From: Dictyocoela muelleri
Taxonomy: Eukaryota; Microsporidia
Reading direction: 5' to 3'
Assembly (NCBI GenBank): GCA_016256075.1
Contig: SDVU01000267.1
Coordinates: 1 to 16,323, forward strand
DNA length: 16,323 nucleotides
The notes below the pieces were generated by a model. That model had not been told where the DNA came from. It saw only the letters and a program-made list of their open reading frames with translations, and made no database searches. Of this stretch, positions 16,221 through 16,323 are shown piece after piece. Numbering within the stretch: position 1 is the first letter of the stretch; each line of letters starts with the position of its first letter. Position numbers and translations under genes: made by a program.

Positions 16221-16323
16221 TTTGGTTCTACAACTGGTTAGTCACCACCTTCAAAAAATAGTAAATCTCAATTGGTAAGAGGAGAGAACATGATTCTTAT
16301 TTCAAATAAGCTCCAAATTGTGA
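16221..16323. mobile_element. Palindromic MITE, TTGGTTCTA family, left part
   Basis: This starts TTTGGTTCTACAACTGG and aligns with 9473-9575 at about 70% by eye, with shared blocks AATCTCAATTGGTAA-like and TTATTTCAAATAAGC. It directly abuts the reverse transcriptase region, so it inserted into the retroelement. The second arm would lie beyond the window. Confidence 0.7.

Overview
The window is a very AT-rich, gene-poor and repeat-rich piece of a eukaryotic nuclear genome. The best guess is a transposon-loaded microsporidian-like parasite. The reasons are extreme AT content, one short intronless gene for a secreted-type beta-trefoil (ricin-B-like) protein, a FLYWCH-type MULE transposase, a pogo/Tigger-type transposase, a Ty3/gypsy fossil and many palindromic MITEs. 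This assignment is inference: no rRNA, housekeeping gene or splice signal fixes the lineage, and some animal parasites could look similar.

Layout. 1-5605 is mostly decayed sequence bracketed by two 84-bp tRNA-like repeats (1-84 and 5520-5603, about 92% identical by eye). It holds a decaying possible host gene (about 612-1055), two diverged LTR-like repeats (1179-1505 and 5159-5506), two almost perfect foldback MITEs (1969-2305 and 4154-4447), several minisatellites and a small broken minus-strand reading frame (4556-4791). 5606-7000 holds a hAT-like terminus (about 5813-5878), a 16-bp AT-rich tandem array, and the only convincingly intact gene, a 188-residue beta-trefoil/ricin-B-like protein on the minus strand (6324-6890).

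7436-11000 is a mosaic. A dispersed repeat occurs three times, one copy split by a 525-bp non-autonomous hAT element with an 8-bp target duplication. Three long palindromic MITEs from two families follow (9042-9354, 9458-9808, 10201-10513). A degraded pogo/Tigger transposase lies at about 10992-11995 and carries a 14-bp minisatellite in its tail.

12480 to the end is a broken Ty3/gypsy element on the plus strand (gag-like, protease and reverse-transcriptase parts). It is interrupted by a MULE DNA transposon (13611-15233) and cut at its end by another palindromic MITE (16221 onward). The MULE is flanked by a direct duplication of about 80 bp of retroelement sequence, much longer than a normal MULE target duplication.

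I see no coherent new multi-gene system. The interesting points are the nested insertions, the hairpin-forming MITE families, the odd MULE flank duplication and the isolated lectin-like gene.
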